NCBI RefSeq assembly: GCF_004114955.1
Contig: NZ_CP030053.1
Span: 6,138,001 to 6,202,000 of the forward strand
Length of the DNA: 64,000 nt
Direction: 5' to 3'
From: Bradyrhizobium guangzhouense
GTDB lineage: Bacteria > Pseudomonadota > Alphaproteobacteria > Rhizobiales > Xanthobacteraceae
Shown here: piece after piece, positions 39,956-47,890 of the stretch
Layout: every line of letters starts with the position of its first letter
Numbering within the stretch: the stretch's first letter is position 1
The notes under the pieces: model-generated
Databases searched by the model: none
Told to the model about the DNA's origin: nothing
Seen by the model: only the letters and a program-made list of their open reading frames with translations
Position numbers and translations under genes: made by a program

Positions 39956-40009
39956 TTTCCGCATGACTGACATGCGGCCTCGGCTGTTGCTGCATGGCGC
40001 TCGTCAAGC

Positions 40010-40156
40010 TCATACTACTTGAACGCTGAGCCTTCGCGTTGCGCATTTGTCCCCCTCCTCCAGTGGCGCGGGAGTTCAGTAATCCCTCTTGGAAGGTGAT
40101 TGTGTCGGCCTCACGTGGCCAATACCTAAGCCGGGCCTTCGGGTCCGGCTTTTTTT
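40010..40156 (+). ncRNA. Candidate small RNA with anti-Shine-Dalgarno-like tract
   Basis: The 3' end is an excellent terminator: AGCCGGGCC-TTCG-GGTCCGGCT followed by T (40129-40156). No protein gene precedes it for 170 bp. Upstream lie a GGCC/GGCC hairpin (GGCCTCACGTGGCC) and a single-stranded-looking CCCCCTCCTCC tract near 40051, a sequence complementary to Shine-Dalgarno sites that is typical of several alphaproteobacterial trans-acting small RNAs. The 5' end is a guess. Confidence 0.4.
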
Positions 40157-40327
40157 CTGCCCAATCAGGCCTTCGCCCTCCGCGTGTATTGACAGTTTTG
40201 GACATACACCGCATCATTTCCCAATGATCACGAAGTCGTGCGCCATCATCTCGAAAAAAGGCCCCCATCCGGGGACCTCGGATTTTTGCGCGCGCTAGGC
40301 TGACTTTGTCATCGCTGCCAAATCCCG

Positions 40328-40356
40328 AAAACCCCGCCACCTGGACGGGGTTTTTT
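40328..40356. terminator. Intrinsic terminator before the DapA-like gene
   Basis: AAAACCCCG pairs with CGGGGTTTTTT around a nine-base loop. It can end transcripts on both strands and insulates the gene at 40402, which follows after 45 bp. Confidence 0.75.
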
Positions 40357-40401
40357 CATGTGCCTCCGTCTCAGGTCCATCACTGAGAAGGAGATAGGAA
40401 C

Positions 40402-41310
40402 ATGACTGATTTGCGAACTCGCATGCATGGGCTGTGGCTGCCGCTGGTGACGCCGTTTCGGAACGGTCGTCTCGACGAGAACTCGCTGCGGCGGCTGACG
40501 CGGCACTACGCCACGCAAAGCATCGACGGCTTCATCCTGGGGGCGACCTCGGGCGAAGGCATGACGCTGCGCGAGGCCGAGCTCGAACGCCTCGTCGCCA
40601 TCGTCCGCGACGAGATGGCGGCCGGCCTCCGCAATGTTCCGATCGGCCTCGGGCTCTCGGGCGCGGACACCTCGCGGATGAAGGAGCGGCTCGACGCGAC
40701 CGCGGACTGGCCGATCGACTTCTATCTGATCGCGAGCCCCTATTACGTGCGGCCGTCGCAGCGCGGCATCCTGGCGCATTTCGAGGCGCTGGCCGATCAC
40801 GCCGCCTGGCCGCTCGCGCTCTACAACATCCCCTATCGCTGCGCCGTCGGCATCACCAACCAGAGCCTGCTGCGGCTCGCCGAGCATCCCAACATCGTCG
40901 GCCTGAAGGATTGCGGCGCGAGCCGCGAGCAGTCGATCGCATTGCTGCGCGACCGGCCGAAGGGCTTTGGCGTCCTCACCGGCGAGGACGCGAACTACTT
41001 CGAGGCGCTCGGCGACGGCGCCGACGGCGGCATCCTGCTGTCCGCGCATCTGGAGACCGCGACCTTCGCGGCGGTCTATAGCGAGATCAAGCAAGGCAAC
41101 CACGATGCGGCAGAGGCGCGCTGGCAGGAGGTCGCGGAGCTGACGCGGCTGCTGTTCACCGAGCCGAGCCCGGCGCCGGCAAAGTACTGGCTGTGGCGGA
41201 CAGGCCTGATCGACAGCCCCGAGGTGCGGCTTCCCATGGTGGAAGTCAGCAGCGAACTCGCCGCCGCGCTCGACCGCGAGATCGCGCGGCGGGTCAAGGT
41301 TGCGGCGTAA
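40402..41310 (+). CDS. Dihydrodipicolinate synthase (DapA) family protein
   Basis: A 302-residue class I aldolase of the DapA/NAL family. The Schiff-base Lys is Lys169 in IVGLKDCGA and the conserved Tyr is Tyr141 in LYNIPYRC, with the Arg three residues later; the pocket motif is GATSGEGMTL near residue 48, which replaces the usual GTTGE. These fit either 4-hydroxy-tetrahydrodipicolinate synthase of lysine biosynthesis or a related aldolase acting on other 2-oxo acids. The gene stands alone and not next to lysine genes, so a paralogue with another substrate is plausible. AGGAG lies just before ATG 40402. Confidence 0.88.
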   Translation: MTDLRTRMHGLWLPLVTPFRNGRLDENSLRRLTRHYATQSIDGFILGATSGEGMTLREAELERLVAIVRDEMAAGLRNVPIGLGLSGADTSRMKERLDATADWPIDFYLIASPYYVRPSQRGILAHFEALADHAAWPLALYNIPYRCAVGITNQSLLRLAEHPNIVGLKDCGASREQSIALLRDRPKGFGVLTGEDANYFEALGDGADGGILLSAHLETATFAAVYSEIKQGNHDAAEARWQEVAELTRLLFTEPSPAPAKYWLWRTGLIDSPEVRLPMVEVSSELAAALDREIARRVKVAA

Positions 41311-41317
41311 CCGTTTC

Positions 41318-41358
41318 CGGTCATTCCGGGGCGCGCGGAGCGCGAACCCGGAATGACG
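41318..41358. repeat. Partial family A repeat
   Basis: GGTCATTCCGGGGCGCGCGG and the adjacent GCGCGAACCCGGAATGACG form a compact hairpin. It is a shortened copy without the variable centre and follows the DapA-like gene. Confidence 0.7.
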
Positions 41359-41501
41359 TCGGAGAAGGGAAGTGACGCAGCGCGCTCATAGTTAACCACG
41401 CACCAACGTGCTTCGCAGCCGCCGCATGGCGCATCCACGTCTCGTTTACGCAATGGCGCCTATCGTTCCCCCTCGACGTCTTTCAAAAAGAGGGAATGAC
41501 C

Positions 41502-41648
41502 ATGAGGCAACGCGTTCGCCCGACCGCGGCGGAAATGTTCGCGCCTGCCGATCTTTTGCAGGGGATCTTGGTGGTGTCGTCGTTCGGCTTCTGGGCCGTC
41601 ATGCTCGGCCTGATGCCGGTGCTGCTGTTCAGGGTCTGGCTCGCCTGA
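41502..41648 (+). CDS. 48-residue single-helix membrane protein 1
   Basis: A small frame with an AGGGA ribosome site six bases before ATG 41502. The N-terminus is basic (MRQRVRPTAAEMF) and is followed by ADLLQGILVVSSFGFWAVML and a hydrophobic tail ending VWLA, so a single inner-membrane helix with the N-terminus inside is likely. The length equals that of the next small gene, and the pattern D-L-x(n)-W-x-V-x-L-x-L-x-PV-x-x-F is shared by both. No family is recognised. Confidence 0.65.
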   Translation: MRQRVRPTAAEMFAPADLLQGILVVSSFGFWAVMLGLMPVLLFRVWLA

Positions 41649-41780
41649 TCACGCAAGGCCGCGGCGATGGTTAATCCGTGGTGGCAAATGCGCTCAAAAT
41701 GCGAGCGTGGCGCTGAGCCGGAATTTTAAAACATCCCGCGTATCGTTCTGCCCATAAGCGAAGAAATCGCGGGGGCTATC

Positions 41781-41927
41781 TTGAACAATCAGAATGATGC
41801 GGCGTCGCATTCCGACGCCGAGCAGCAGGGCTTTTCCACCGGAGACATTCTCTGGGCCGTCGGCGTCTGGTCGGTGATCCTGACGCTGTCGCCGGTGATC
41901 GTGTTCTACATGCTGATGGTCGCGTAA
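41781..41927 (+). CDS. 48-residue single-helix membrane protein 2
   Basis: The frame starts with TTG 41781 after GGGGG and gives a polar N-terminus (NNQNDAASHSDAEQQGF) and one helix (ILWAVGVWSVILTLSPVIVF). It shares length and hydrophobic pattern with the gene 133 bp upstream, so the two are probably tandem paralogues. A perfect terminator follows at 41955. The start codon is not certain, but the frame is clean and the composition fits a real membrane peptide. The function is unknown. Confidence 0.6.
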   Translation: MNNQNDAASHSDAEQQGFSTGDILWAVGVWSVILTLSPVIVFYMLMVA

Positions 41928-41954
41928 CTTCCTCGTCAGTCCCTGAAAACGCAA

Positions 41955-41977
41955 AACGCGCAGGACCCTGCGCGTTT
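41955..41977. terminator. Bidirectional terminator between the small membrane gene and parA-like gene
   Basis: AACGCGCAGG pairs perfectly with CCTGCGCGTT around AC, with AAAA before and TTTG after. It serves the two convergent genes. Confidence 0.8.
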
Positions 41978-42003
41978 GTCGTCCGGGGAAATGATTGATG
42001 AAA

Positions 42004-42681
42004 TTATGCCGCCTGCTTGTGCATGGCGCCCGATGCCGACGCCGTGCCGCGAATGGCCTTCACTGAACGCTCGATCGCCGCCCACAGTCTCGCAATTTCC
42101 TGGGCCGCACGGCTTTCGGCCTGATACTCACGCGCGCCTTCGCCGTGGCTGAGTGCCATCAACAAATCCGAACGATTGGTGATCTGACCGCCCCAGACCG
42201 GAGCGCGGAACTTGGCCAGCGCCTCGCGGGCGATGGTGACGATCGGGCTTTCGGACTCGTCGCGGCGCGCCGGAGCGCCGTTGAGCACGACCGCGTACGG
42301 CTTGCGCGCTGCGCGGCACATCTGGATGGTTTCCTGCACCGCGTTGACGTCGAACACGCCGGGCCTTGCCGGGATGACGACCATCGTGGCGTTCTTGATC
42401 GCGTCGTCGACCACGGCCGAGAGATTCGGCGGCGTGTCGATCAGCACCCACTCGTAACCGTCGCGCTTGGCCGCGGAGACGATGCCGCTGACCGAGTTCA
42501 CGGCCGCCTTGATCGGCGGCTCGTTGGTGCCGCGCAGCTTGTGCCACAGCGTCAGCGAACCTTGCGGATCCGCATCCACCAGCATCACCTGCTTGCTCGC
42601 CTTGATCTGCGCAGCGAGATGTGCGGCCAGGGTACTCTTGCCCGAGCCGCCTTTACGCGATGCAAAAACAATAACGTTCAT
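42004..42681 (-). CDS. ParA/MinD-like Walker ATPase
   Basis: A 225-residue deviant-Walker ATPase of the ParA family. The P-loop is FASRKGGSGKSTLAAHLAAQ (residues 6-25) with the signature Lys at the start of the motif, followed by LVDADPQGSLTLW and VLIDTPPNLS. It lacks the N-terminal DNA-binding domain of large ParA proteins, and no ParB or parS-like site is adjacent, so it is an orphan that may place proteins or plasmid-like cargo in the cell. ATG 42681 was chosen because it lies directly before the conserved strand (MNVIVFASRKGG). Confidence 0.88.
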   Translation of the reverse strand: MNVIVFASRKGGSGKSTLAAHLAAQIKASKQVMLVDADPQGSLTLWHKLRGTNEPPIKAAVNSVSGIVSAAKRDGYEWVLIDTPPNLSAVVDDAIKNATMVVIPARPGVFDVNAVQETIQMCRAARKPYAVVLNGAPARRDESESPIVTIAREALAKFRAPVWGGQITNRSDLLMALSHGEGAREYQAESRAAQEIARLWAAIERSVKAIRGTASASGAMHKQAA

Positions 42682-43087
42682 ACCTCTGGCCTCCAGATTG
42701 ACCCCAGGTCGCGAAAATGAATCACCGCGCTGATTCGTGAAAGAAAAATTTATCGGCAGTTGCGTCGGCGCCACGAAATAACAAGACGTGTTGGCTTTTG
42801 AGTCACACTGCCTTGTGCGACTGACGACATGTCAGTCATGAATCGCTGTTCACGGCGGCAATCCCGTATCTTTTCAAGCACTCACGCGGAAAAGGCCGCG
42901 CCACAACCTCGCCGCGCAAAGCGTAGCGGCGCTTTTTTCGGCAGAGCGAAGCGCAATTGCTGCAAGCCGGTGCGCAGCCTTGCGCGAACAAAACGAGTCC
43001 GGTGGCTGGCGCGAGGCTGGTGTCGCTCGCGTCACATTGACGCGCGGGGCATGACGAGGTTTCGCGAAGGGAACGCCGGAGGGGCGC
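42682..43087. other. Intergenic region with an orphan terminator
   Basis: The region upstream of the ParA-like gene. On the + strand CGCCGC (42910-42915) pairs with GCGGCG (42926-42931) and is followed by six T, a terminator shape without a + strand gene before it. A small RNA on that strand is possible. No ORF is credible. Confidence 0.4.
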
Positions 43088-43435
43088 CTAGCCGTCGTCG
43101 GTTTTCTTCTTCTTGGCCTTCGGCTTGGCCTTCTTGGCGACAACCGGCTTGATGTTGGTGGGTTGACCGGCAACCGGCTCCGGGCCGCGGCGGAAGAACA
43201 CCGCGCATTGCGGCGACAGCTGCGCCTTCTTCTGGACCATGCAGGCGGTGATGGCATCGACGTTGGGCACGAACTCGCCGCACAGCCGCATCGCATCCGG
43301 CGAGCAGGCCTGCTGCTGCTCGGGCGTGTAGGCAAGGCTGGTGCCCGGCTGGACCAGAACGGCGAGCGCAACCCCGAGAGCCGCAGCCGCCATCGACTTG
43401 GTGGCCTTGGACGTCGTGACACGAGATACCGGCAT
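43088..43435 (-). CDS. Secreted Cys-rich-repeat protein with Lys-rich tail
   Basis: A 115-residue protein with a signal peptide (MAAAALGVALAVLVQPGTSLA preceded by a basic n-region). The mature part begins YTPEQQQACSPDAMRLCGEF and has four Cys spaced as in the short cysteine-rich GLG1-like repeat (C-x7-C...C-x12-C), likely two disulfides in the periplasm. The tail VVAKKAKPKAKKKKTDDG is strongly basic. ATG 43435 is preceded by GGGGGGA. Similar small exported proteins are common in Bradyrhizobium and have no known role. Confidence 0.75.
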   Translation of the reverse strand: MPVSRVTTSKATKSMAAAALGVALAVLVQPGTSLAYTPEQQQACSPDAMRLCGEFVPNVDAITACMVQKKAQLSPQCAVFFRRGPEPVAGQPTNIKPVVAKKAKPKAKKKKTDDG

Positions 43436-43889
43436 CGGTCCCCCCAAAATGTCGAACAGGATGGGAGTGTGGGTGAACGGGCGTTGGTTGGCAACGAGGG
43501 GGCAGGCGAAAGGTCGGACCTGTGCGGTCTCGGCAACAGGGCTGGGCTTGCCGGCTTCTCCGCCGTCATCGCCCGGCTTGACCGGGCGATCCAGTACTCC
43601 GAGGCGGTTGTGATGGAGCCGAAGGGCCGCGGCGTACTGGATCCCCCGCCTTCGCGGGGGATGACGGCGGTGGGTGGGGGATGACGGCGGTGGATTTGGT
43701 TGGCCTCCCGTAAAATCGCGAAAACAACCCCATGCACAGTAGCCAGGCCCCTGCCTCGCCTCGCGAATTCCCGCCATTTGCGGATTTTACGAATTTTCCT
43801 TTGACTTGTCGGGCAAAACACCGGCATGATGGCAGCATCGAGAGGCGCGTGGGGTGGTCGGCCGAAATCCCCGTGAGGGGGAGGACCGC
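43436..43889. repeat. Intergenic region with family C repeat and dispersed promoter-region repeat (copy 2)
   Basis: The family C palindrome runs from about 43558 to 43684 (CGCCCGGCTTGACCGGGCG and its partners). From 43705 to 43830 lies the second copy of the dispersed repeat found at 6085-6210, including the blocks at 43721-43742 and 43808-43820. A TTGACT at 43801 within this copy could be a -35 box for the transporter gene at 43890. Confidence 0.6.
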
Positions 43890-44834
43890 ATGGCCACCGT
43901 GTTGATCGTCGCGCCGGTGTTTGCACTGATCGCGGCCGGCTATGCATCGGTGCTGTTTCGCTTCGTCTCCGAGGGCGCGCACAAGGGCATCTCCGAATTC
44001 GCCTTCAGCATCGCGATCCCCGCGCTGCTGTTCCGCACCATCGTCGTCTCGGAATTCCCCGACGTCAGCCCGTGGCGCATGTGGGGCGCCTATTACGGCG
44101 CGCTCGCCCTCACCTGGATCGCGGCGCTTGCGATCTCCGCGCTGATCCGCGAACGGCGCGAGGACCGCGAGGACGGCGTCGTGTTCGCGATCGGCTCGGT
44201 CTACGGCAACATCGTCATGCTGGGGATTCCGCTGGTGCTCTCCGCACTCGGCAACGAGGCCGCCGGCCCGATGTCGCTGATCCTGTCGGTGAACACGCCG
44301 CTGCTCTGGCTGTGCGGCATCCTGCAGATGGAGCTGGTCAGCCGCAAGCGCACCGGCTCCGTGCTCTCGGTGATCTGGCCGATCCTGGCGGATCTCGCGA
44401 AGAACCCGCTGATGCTCGGCATCGGCTTCGGCGTGATCTGGCGCTTTACTGGTCTGGGCCTCAACCCCGTCGTCGACAAGACGATCGAGCTGCTCGCGCA
44501 GGCGGGCTCGCCGGCCGCCCTGATCGCGCTCGGCATCACGCTGTTTCGGTTCGAGGTGAAAGGTGAGATGACAAGCGTCGCCGCGATCAGCGCACTCAAG
44601 CTGCTGGCGATGCCGGCAGTGGCCTTCGCGCTGGCCAAGCTCTTGAACCTGCCTCCAATCGTAACAGGCGTCGTCGTGCTGTTCGCGGCGATGCCGACGG
44701 GCGCCAATGCGTACATCTTCGCGGTTCAGTATCAGCGGATGGTGAACCCCGTGTCCGGCGCGGTGGCGCTGTGCACGCTGCTGGCGGCGGCGACGTTGCC
44801 GGTGGTGGTGATGGTGGTGGCGGGGGTGAGGTAG
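43890..44834 (+). CDS. AEC-family transporter (auxin efflux carrier-like)
   Basis: A 314-residue inner-membrane transporter with ten helices in two halves, matching the AEC/MdcF family of the BART superfamily. Marks include FALIAAGYASVLFRFVSEGA at the start, IAIPALLFRTIVVSEFP, GSVYGNIVMLGIPLVLSALG in the middle and PTGANAYIFAVQYQ in the second half. Members export or import small carboxylates such as malonate; the substrate here is unknown. ATG 43890 has GGGGGAGGACC upstream. A repeat-borne promoter may drive it. Confidence 0.88.
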   Translation: MATVLIVAPVFALIAAGYASVLFRFVSEGAHKGISEFAFSIAIPALLFRTIVVSEFPDVSPWRMWGAYYGALALTWIAALAISALIRERREDREDGVVFAIGSVYGNIVMLGIPLVLSALGNEAAGPMSLILSVNTPLLWLCGILQMELVSRKRTGSVLSVIWPILADLAKNPLMLGIGFGVIWRFTGLGLNPVVDKTIELLAQAGSPAALIALGITLFRFEVKGEMTSVAAISALKLLAMPAVAFALAKLLNLPPIVTGVVVLFAAMPTGANAYIFAVQYQRMVNPVSGAVALCTLLAAATLPVVVMVVAGVR

Positions 44835-44933
44835 GGCGGGCGTCCGCCGGCCCGGCCGATGGCGGTGGCGGGATTTGCGTTCTGGTAGCTAGGAACTACA
44901 TTTTGCCGGTCAATGGACGCTTGGAGGCCTGGA

Positions 44934-45173
44934 ATGAGCCAGACCAACCAGATCATCGCAATGCTGTTTCCGCTGCTTGCACTCGTCGTTGCGGGCTTCA
45001 CGGCGCTCGTGGTCAGGAAGCCCTGGCGCCAGAAGGCACTCCGCGATGTTCAGAGCACGGGCACGACAACGGTTGTCGCTGTCGCCGGAACGGACTTCCT
45101 GGTTGCGGCCAAAGACCTGGAACGCCGCGCGCACGACCTTGCCCAGGATCTGCAACGAACTCTCGTTCGCTAA
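44934..45173 (+). CDS. Small hypothetical protein with one transmembrane helix
   Basis: A 79-residue protein with an N-terminal helix (IIAMLFPLLALVVAGFTALVV), a basic stretch (RKPWRQKALRD) that should stay in the cytoplasm and a C-terminal amphipathic helix (AAKDLERRAHDLAQDLQRTL) that may form a coiled coil. ATG 44934 has GGAGGCC in front. No family is recognised. It ends four bases before the convergent tenA stop. Confidence 0.6.
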   Translation: MSQTNQIIAMLFPLLALVVAGFTALVVRKPWRQKALRDVQSTGTTTVVAVAGTDFLVAAKDLERRAHDLAQDLQRTLVR

Positions 45174-45177
45174 CGAC

Positions 45178-45867
45178 TTACAGGCGCAACAGGCTTTCAA
45201 CAGGCTGGCCCGCGCGCCAGGCCATCTCCCAGAAGTCGGCCTCCAGCCGGGTGGCTTCCTTGAAGATCGCAATCAGCTCGGCCTCGCGGGCCGGCGTGGC
45301 GTAGCGATCGGCAAGATGCTCCATATGCGCCCGCGCCTTGGCCGCGACCTCCTGGTACGGCACGCCGGCGTACTCGGCGATCCAGACGCGGTAGGCGTTC
45401 GTGGTAGCGTCCGCGAGGGGGAGCGAGGCGAGCCGCGTTGCGATCTCCGCGTAGCCGATCACGCAAGGCGCGAGCGCCACCTTGAGCGCCAGCAGATCGC
45501 CGCGCATTCCTGCATCTAGCACGTAGCGTGTATAGGCCAGCATCTCGGCCGCCGGAGGGGCCTGTTCAAGATCGGCCGGGGACAGACCCCAACCGGCGCA
45601 GAGCTTCACATGCAGGTCCATCTCGACATCGAGGATGGCCGAAAGGCCGGCTGCTGCTTCACGCATGTCGGCAAGTCTGGGCGACTTGTAGACCGCGAGC
45701 GCGTAGGCGCGGGCAAACTCGATGAGGAACAGATAGTCCTGAACGAGGTAGTGACGGAACGCCGCTTCGGGGAGCGAGCCGTCCGCCAACCCGTTCGTGA
45801 AGGGATGCTCGGTGTAGGCCCGCCACTCAGCGGAGGCTGCTGTCTTGAGACGCTCGAAGAAACTCAC
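45178..45867 (-). CDS. tenA: TenA-family thiaminase II / aminopyrimidine aminohydrolase
   Basis: A 229-residue all-helical TenA protein that hydrolyses aminopyrimidines for thiamine salvage. The catalytic Cys135 lies in ALAPCVIGYAEIA at the same position as in the Bacillus enzyme; the conserved Asp in LVQDYLFL and the C-terminal Glu in RLEADFWEMAW complete the active site. Length is normal. No thiamine genes and no TPP riboswitch are seen nearby. A large double-hairpin repeat lies directly upstream. Confidence 0.92.
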   Translation of the reverse strand: MSFFERLKTAASAEWRAYTEHPFTNGLADGSLPEAAFRHYLVQDYLFLIEFARAYALAVYKSPRLADMREAAAGLSAILDVEMDLHVKLCAGWGLSPADLEQAPPAAEMLAYTRYVLDAGMRGDLLALKVALAPCVIGYAEIATRLASLPLADATTNAYRVWIAEYAGVPYQEVAAKARAHMEHLADRYATPAREAELIAIFKEATRLEADFWEMAWRAGQPVESLLRL

Positions 45868-46205
45868 GATCTTTCCTGCCTAAAGCGCGATGAGATTGAG
45901 TTGAATCGTCATCGCGCTTTAGCTCTTTGTTTGAGCATGATCTTTTCGGAAAACCGCTTCACACTTTTCCGGATCATGCTCTAGCTTGCCATGAACGTCC
46001 TTGGCTCGCTACCGATATCGCATTGCGTGGCGAGGAGCTACGGTGCCGCGCACGAAACCGGCATTGAGAAGCGTTGCAGATAGGGCACTCGCCGCGTCGC
46101 GCGTTTTGTGTGCTGTCACCGTAGTCCCTGCAGGCGCAGCAGGATCTGCGCACGCCACGCGATAGCCATTTTGGTCTGGCTCATTTCGGCCGGAAGACCG
46201 CATCT
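45868..46205. repeat. Double-hairpin repeat in an intergenic region
   Basis: Hairpin one (45880-45922) pairs CTAAAGCGCGATGA with TCATCGCGCTTTAG. Hairpin two (45933-45981) pairs GAGCATGATC...CGGAAAA with TTTTCCGGATCATGCTC. This composite is a frequent intergenic element in Bradyrhizobium and relatives. Between 45982 and 46205 no gene is seen; a TTTTGTGTGCTGTCACCGTA motif at 46104 recurs at about 47711. Confidence 0.7.
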
Positions 46206-46565
46206 GTGGTGGCTCGCGTGATCACCCCGGGTAGATATTCCGTTTGGTTCAAGACGCCGGTCGGCGAAGGCGCTGGTGTGGTCGAGTTCGGCCCTGACGG
46301 GACACTCGTCGGCGGCGATTCCACATTTGCCTATGCGGGACACTGGACGCAACAGGGCGAGCACTTCAAAGCCAGCCTTTCCGCCCGACGCGTATCGCCG
46401 GGGCCGCCCGGTGTCTTCGGATTGGATGAGATCGACATCGTGGTGGCGGGACGGTCGGTGGATGGCTCGTCGACGTTGTGCACGGGATTTGCGAAGCAAT
46501 CGCCCGGCTTGAGGCTCGAAGTGGAGTTGGTGCGGATTGTTGGCGATCATGGCGAAGGTGCGTAA
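46206..46565 (+). CDS. GrlR-like regulatory protein
   Basis: A 119-residue protein resembling the GrlR family, small calycin-like barrels first described as negative regulators of type III secretion. The pattern PGRYSVWFKTPVGEGAGVVEF, then LVGGDSTFAYAGHWTQQGEHF and VFGLDEIDIVVAGRSVDGS matches the short rhizobial members. Starts are GTG at 46206 or 46215; no strong ribosome site helps to decide. No type III genes are in the window, so any regulatory target is elsewhere. Confidence in the family is moderate. Confidence 0.7.
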   Translation: MVARVITPGRYSVWFKTPVGEGAGVVEFGPDGTLVGGDSTFAYAGHWTQQGEHFKASLSARRVSPGPPGVFGLDEIDIVVAGRSVDGSSTLCTGFAKQSPGLRLEVELVRIVGDHGEGA

Positions 46566-46748
46566 ATCGGACTTAGCCGGCGTTTGCACGTGCTCGGGAG
46601 GATCGGGAGTTAAGGGTTCTCGATCCGGCAATCACGCTTGAACCGGGACTGACCTGTCGTCGACAAATTGGCTGCATACGCGCGTTGCTGATGGCACAAC
46701 GCCCGCTATCTTGCGCTCGGTCGATGATTGAACGGACGGAGACGGATC

Positions 46749-47657
46749 TTGCGCCTGCCATGGCCGCTTCTGTTCGGATATGCCGTCGTCAACAATTGGT
46801 TCGTGACCATACCGCTGGCGCTCGCGTTGGCATTTTCGGCCTGGTATGGCTCGCCCTGGATCGACGGACTGCGCTTTGTATTGATCGCTTGCGCCGCCTT
46901 TCTGACATTGCCATTTCCCGCGGCCGGCGCCCTCTATCTCTACCAAAGCTACGACGCAACCAGATACTGGCGCACTCTCGAGACCGCCGAGACCGTCGCT
47001 GATTTGCCTTTGCCGGCCGGCAGCAAAATCCAGTTCGCCGACAAGGCGCATTCCATCGTCGTCTTGATCGAGCTGCCGCAGGTGACCGAGATTCTCGGCA
47101 TGCGGCTGACAGGAACTCTCAAGCCGTGGAAGAGACAAGGCAATGACGTCACGCATTGGGGAGGCGATCTCCACGGCTATCAAATCATCGACGGATTGCC
47201 ATGCAAGGGTGGACCCTACGCGAATGACCGCTTCGGCGGCGTGCTGTTCGATAAGGCCGGGACACTCCACCGCTTCACGCTCGGTGCGCCGCACGAGCTG
47301 CTCGGGCTGAAGCTGCCGGCCCACACCACGATCCGGCGCGGCAACGACATGGAGCCCTGGACCTTTCTTCTCTCGGCGGGCGAAGCCTACATCCCGTTGC
47401 TGGACACGATGGCCCCGGTCGGAGTTACGCTGGAGGTTGCGGATGACGGCCGGCTGGTTCGCATCCGCTCGGGACACGGCCAGACCATCGTCCTTCGCGG
47501 TGCGCCCTTGAACAGCGGGAGCTTCGAGGTGCGGGGCGACACCGTCGTCTCACAGCTCGCCGAACCATTCGCCGTCGCTGGAGACATGCGACCGGCCGGC
47601 ACCTCGGTGCGGATCGGTTTGGATACGGGCGAGATGTCGGTCATGAGCGAGCGATGA
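46749..47657 (+). CDS. Membrane-anchored hypothetical protein, 302 aa
   Basis: The N-terminus has two hydrophobic helices, LLFGYAVVNNWFVTIPLALALAFSAWY and LRFVLIACAAFLTLPFPAAGALYL, and the remaining 230 residues form a beta-rich domain that should lie on one side of the membrane (HWGGDLHGYQIIDGLPCKGG, FLLSAGEAYIPLLDTMAPVG). I recognise no family. TTG 46749 has GGAG eight bases before it; TTG 46728 is an alternative. The gene is the last of normal GC content before the AT-richer accessory region. The function is unknown. Confidence 0.65.
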   Translation: MRLPWPLLFGYAVVNNWFVTIPLALALAFSAWYGSPWIDGLRFVLIACAAFLTLPFPAAGALYLYQSYDATRYWRTLETAETVADLPLPAGSKIQFADKAHSIVVLIELPQVTEILGMRLTGTLKPWKRQGNDVTHWGGDLHGYQIIDGLPCKGGPYANDRFGGVLFDKAGTLHRFTLGAPHELLGLKLPAHTTIRRGNDMEPWTFLLSAGEAYIPLLDTMAPVGVTLEVADDGRLVRIRSGHGQTIVLRGAPLNSGSFEVRGDTVVSQLAEPFAVAGDMRPAGTSVRIGLDTGEMSVMSER

Positions 47658-47890
47658 GATCTCCCAGTGTCGGGTGCATGGCGAATAACGAATAACGGTG
47701 AACGGCACGACAGAATTTTGTGGACTGTCACCGTAATCACAATTTGTGAGGAGCGCGCCAGACAATCAGCTCAGGCTTTGTGTCCTTCCCTTTGACCCGA
47801 GACATAAGAAGGCTTCGCTTGGGATCTACCCCTTCGAGCCTCGCCGCCATGAAACTCCCCAACCTCTGGGTCGAGCGCAAATCACCGTTC

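Larger units (their letters stand above)
39956..40401. other. Intergenic region with two terminators and a possible small RNA
   Basis: No ORF is credible. The region has an sRNA-like segment ending in a strong terminator at 40129-40156 (listed apart), a perfect TTGACA at 40187-40192 that may start a second transcript, a GGCCCCC/CGGGGACC hairpin around 40260, and another intrinsic terminator at 40328-40356. Confidence 0.5.

Noticed and set aside
42004-42681. ParA-like gene as part of a plasmid-type partition system
   Set aside because: No ParB gene, parS repeats or replication gene is nearby; it is treated as an orphan.
45178-45900. TPP riboswitch upstream of tenA
   Set aside because: The upstream region holds a dispersed double-hairpin repeat and lacks the conserved thi-box sequence.
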